DNA of 64,000 nt from the NCBI GenBank assembly GCA_902527045.1, contig CABZNL010000001.1:1-64000 (forward strand), in the 5' to 3' direction. Position numbers and translations under genes: made by a program. Positions 63,353-64,000 of this stretch are shown one piece after another. The DNA comes from an uncultured Alphaproteobacteria bacterium. Its GTDB lineage: Bacteria; Pseudomonadota; Alphaproteobacteria; HIMB59. The notes beneath the pieces are model-generated. The model did not search any database. It saw only the letters and a program-made list of their open reading frames with translations, and had not been told where the DNA came from. Positions within the stretch are counted from its first letter, which is position 1. Every line of letters starts with the position of its first letter.

Positions 63353-64000
63353 ATGTATGACGTTTTAATCATAGGCGGTGGTATTAATGGGGTAGGCATA
63401 GCTAGAGATGCAGTAGGAAGAGGTTTAAATACTTGCCTAATAGAAAAGGGTGATATTGCCTCACAAACATCTTCATGGTCTACTAAATTAATCCATGGGG
63501 GTATAAGATATTTAGAAAACTATGATTTTAAATTAGTCAGGGAGTCTCTGAAAGAAAGAGATATTATAAAGAAAATTGCTCCTCACATTACGAAACCAAT
63601 AAAATTTGTTTTGCCTCATGTTCCCAGCTTAAGGCCAAGTTGGTTCATAAGAATAGGTCTATTTTTATATGATAGATTAGGCGGCAAATCATCTTTTGAA
63701 AAATCAAAATTTATTTATCTGAAACAAGAATTTAAAGAAAATCCAATAAAGGAGAATTTTAAAAAAGCTTATATATACTCTGACCTATTTGTTGATGACT
63801 CGAGGCTAGCTCTACTTAATGCAGAAGATGCGATCAACAGAGGTGCAAAAATTTACGTAAATACAAAGGTTATTAAAGCAATAAGAGAGAAAGGACACTG
63901 GTCGATTTATTTAGAGAATGAAAAAATTTTAAAATCAAAAGTAATTGTTAATGCTACGGGTCCTTACGCTATTTCTGTTTTAAATAATACTTTTGGAATT
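63353..64000 (+). CDS. glpD: glycerol-3-phosphate dehydrogenase, FAD-dependent (N-terminal part, runs off window)
   Basis: MYDVLIIGGGINGVGIARDAVGRGLNTCLIEKGDIASQTSSWSTKLIHGGIRYLENYDF. Confidence 0.92.
   Translation, partial: MYDVLIIGGGINGVGIARDAVGRGLNTCLIEKGDIASQTSSWSTKLIHGGIRYLENYDFKLVRESLKERDIIKKIAPHITKPIKFVLPHVPSLRPSWFIRIGLFLYDRLGGKSSFEKSKFIYLKQEFKENPIKENFKKAYIYSDLFVDDSRLALLNAEDAINRGAKIYVNTKVIKAIREKGHWSIYLENEKILKSKVIVNATGPYAISVLNNTFGI

Overview
The window is a 64 kb AT-rich, gene-dense bacterial chromosome segment. Gene order and families (Irr/Zur, IalB-like, DUF1192, dapD-dapE-truA-fmt-def-recR-ybaB-dnaX, split ATP synthase operon) suggest a streamlined marine alphaproteobacterium; this is inferred, not searched. 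Most of it is housekeeping: katG, a folate operon (pabB-pabA-pabC-folP-folB-folK), metal homeostasis genes (FutA-like SBP, DUF4856 protein, Irr-like regulator, znuA/znuCB/zur), rplU-rpmA-obgE-proB-proA-nadD-rsfS-ctpA-rppH, atpHAGDC, priA, xerC/D, cysQ/cysD/cysNC, panC, rpmH-rnpA-yidD-yidC-engB, dapD-dapE, truA-fmt-def-recR-ybaB-dnaX, SRP RNA, pheA-kdsB, AmpG-like MFS, gpsA and partial glpD. No CRISPR array, transposase or recognisable phage structural gene was seen. The most unusual locus is a ~1.15 kb insertion at a tRNA-Arg(ACG) gene. A 64-bp direct repeat, including the 5' half of the tRNA, flanks one secreted polysaccharide-lyase-like gene. That gene is bracketed by two pairs of CCGTAAT repeats at 11-bp spacing that resemble integrase arm sites. 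It looks like a minimal one-cargo tRNA island without its own integrase. Other notable points: a CysD with a ~190-aa unrecognised N-terminal extension, a glycosyltransferase whose only good start is AUU, overlapping Zur-type palindromes, a duplicated His-rich ZnuA loop, small genes missing from the ORF track, and many convergent gene pairs with overlapping 3' ends.
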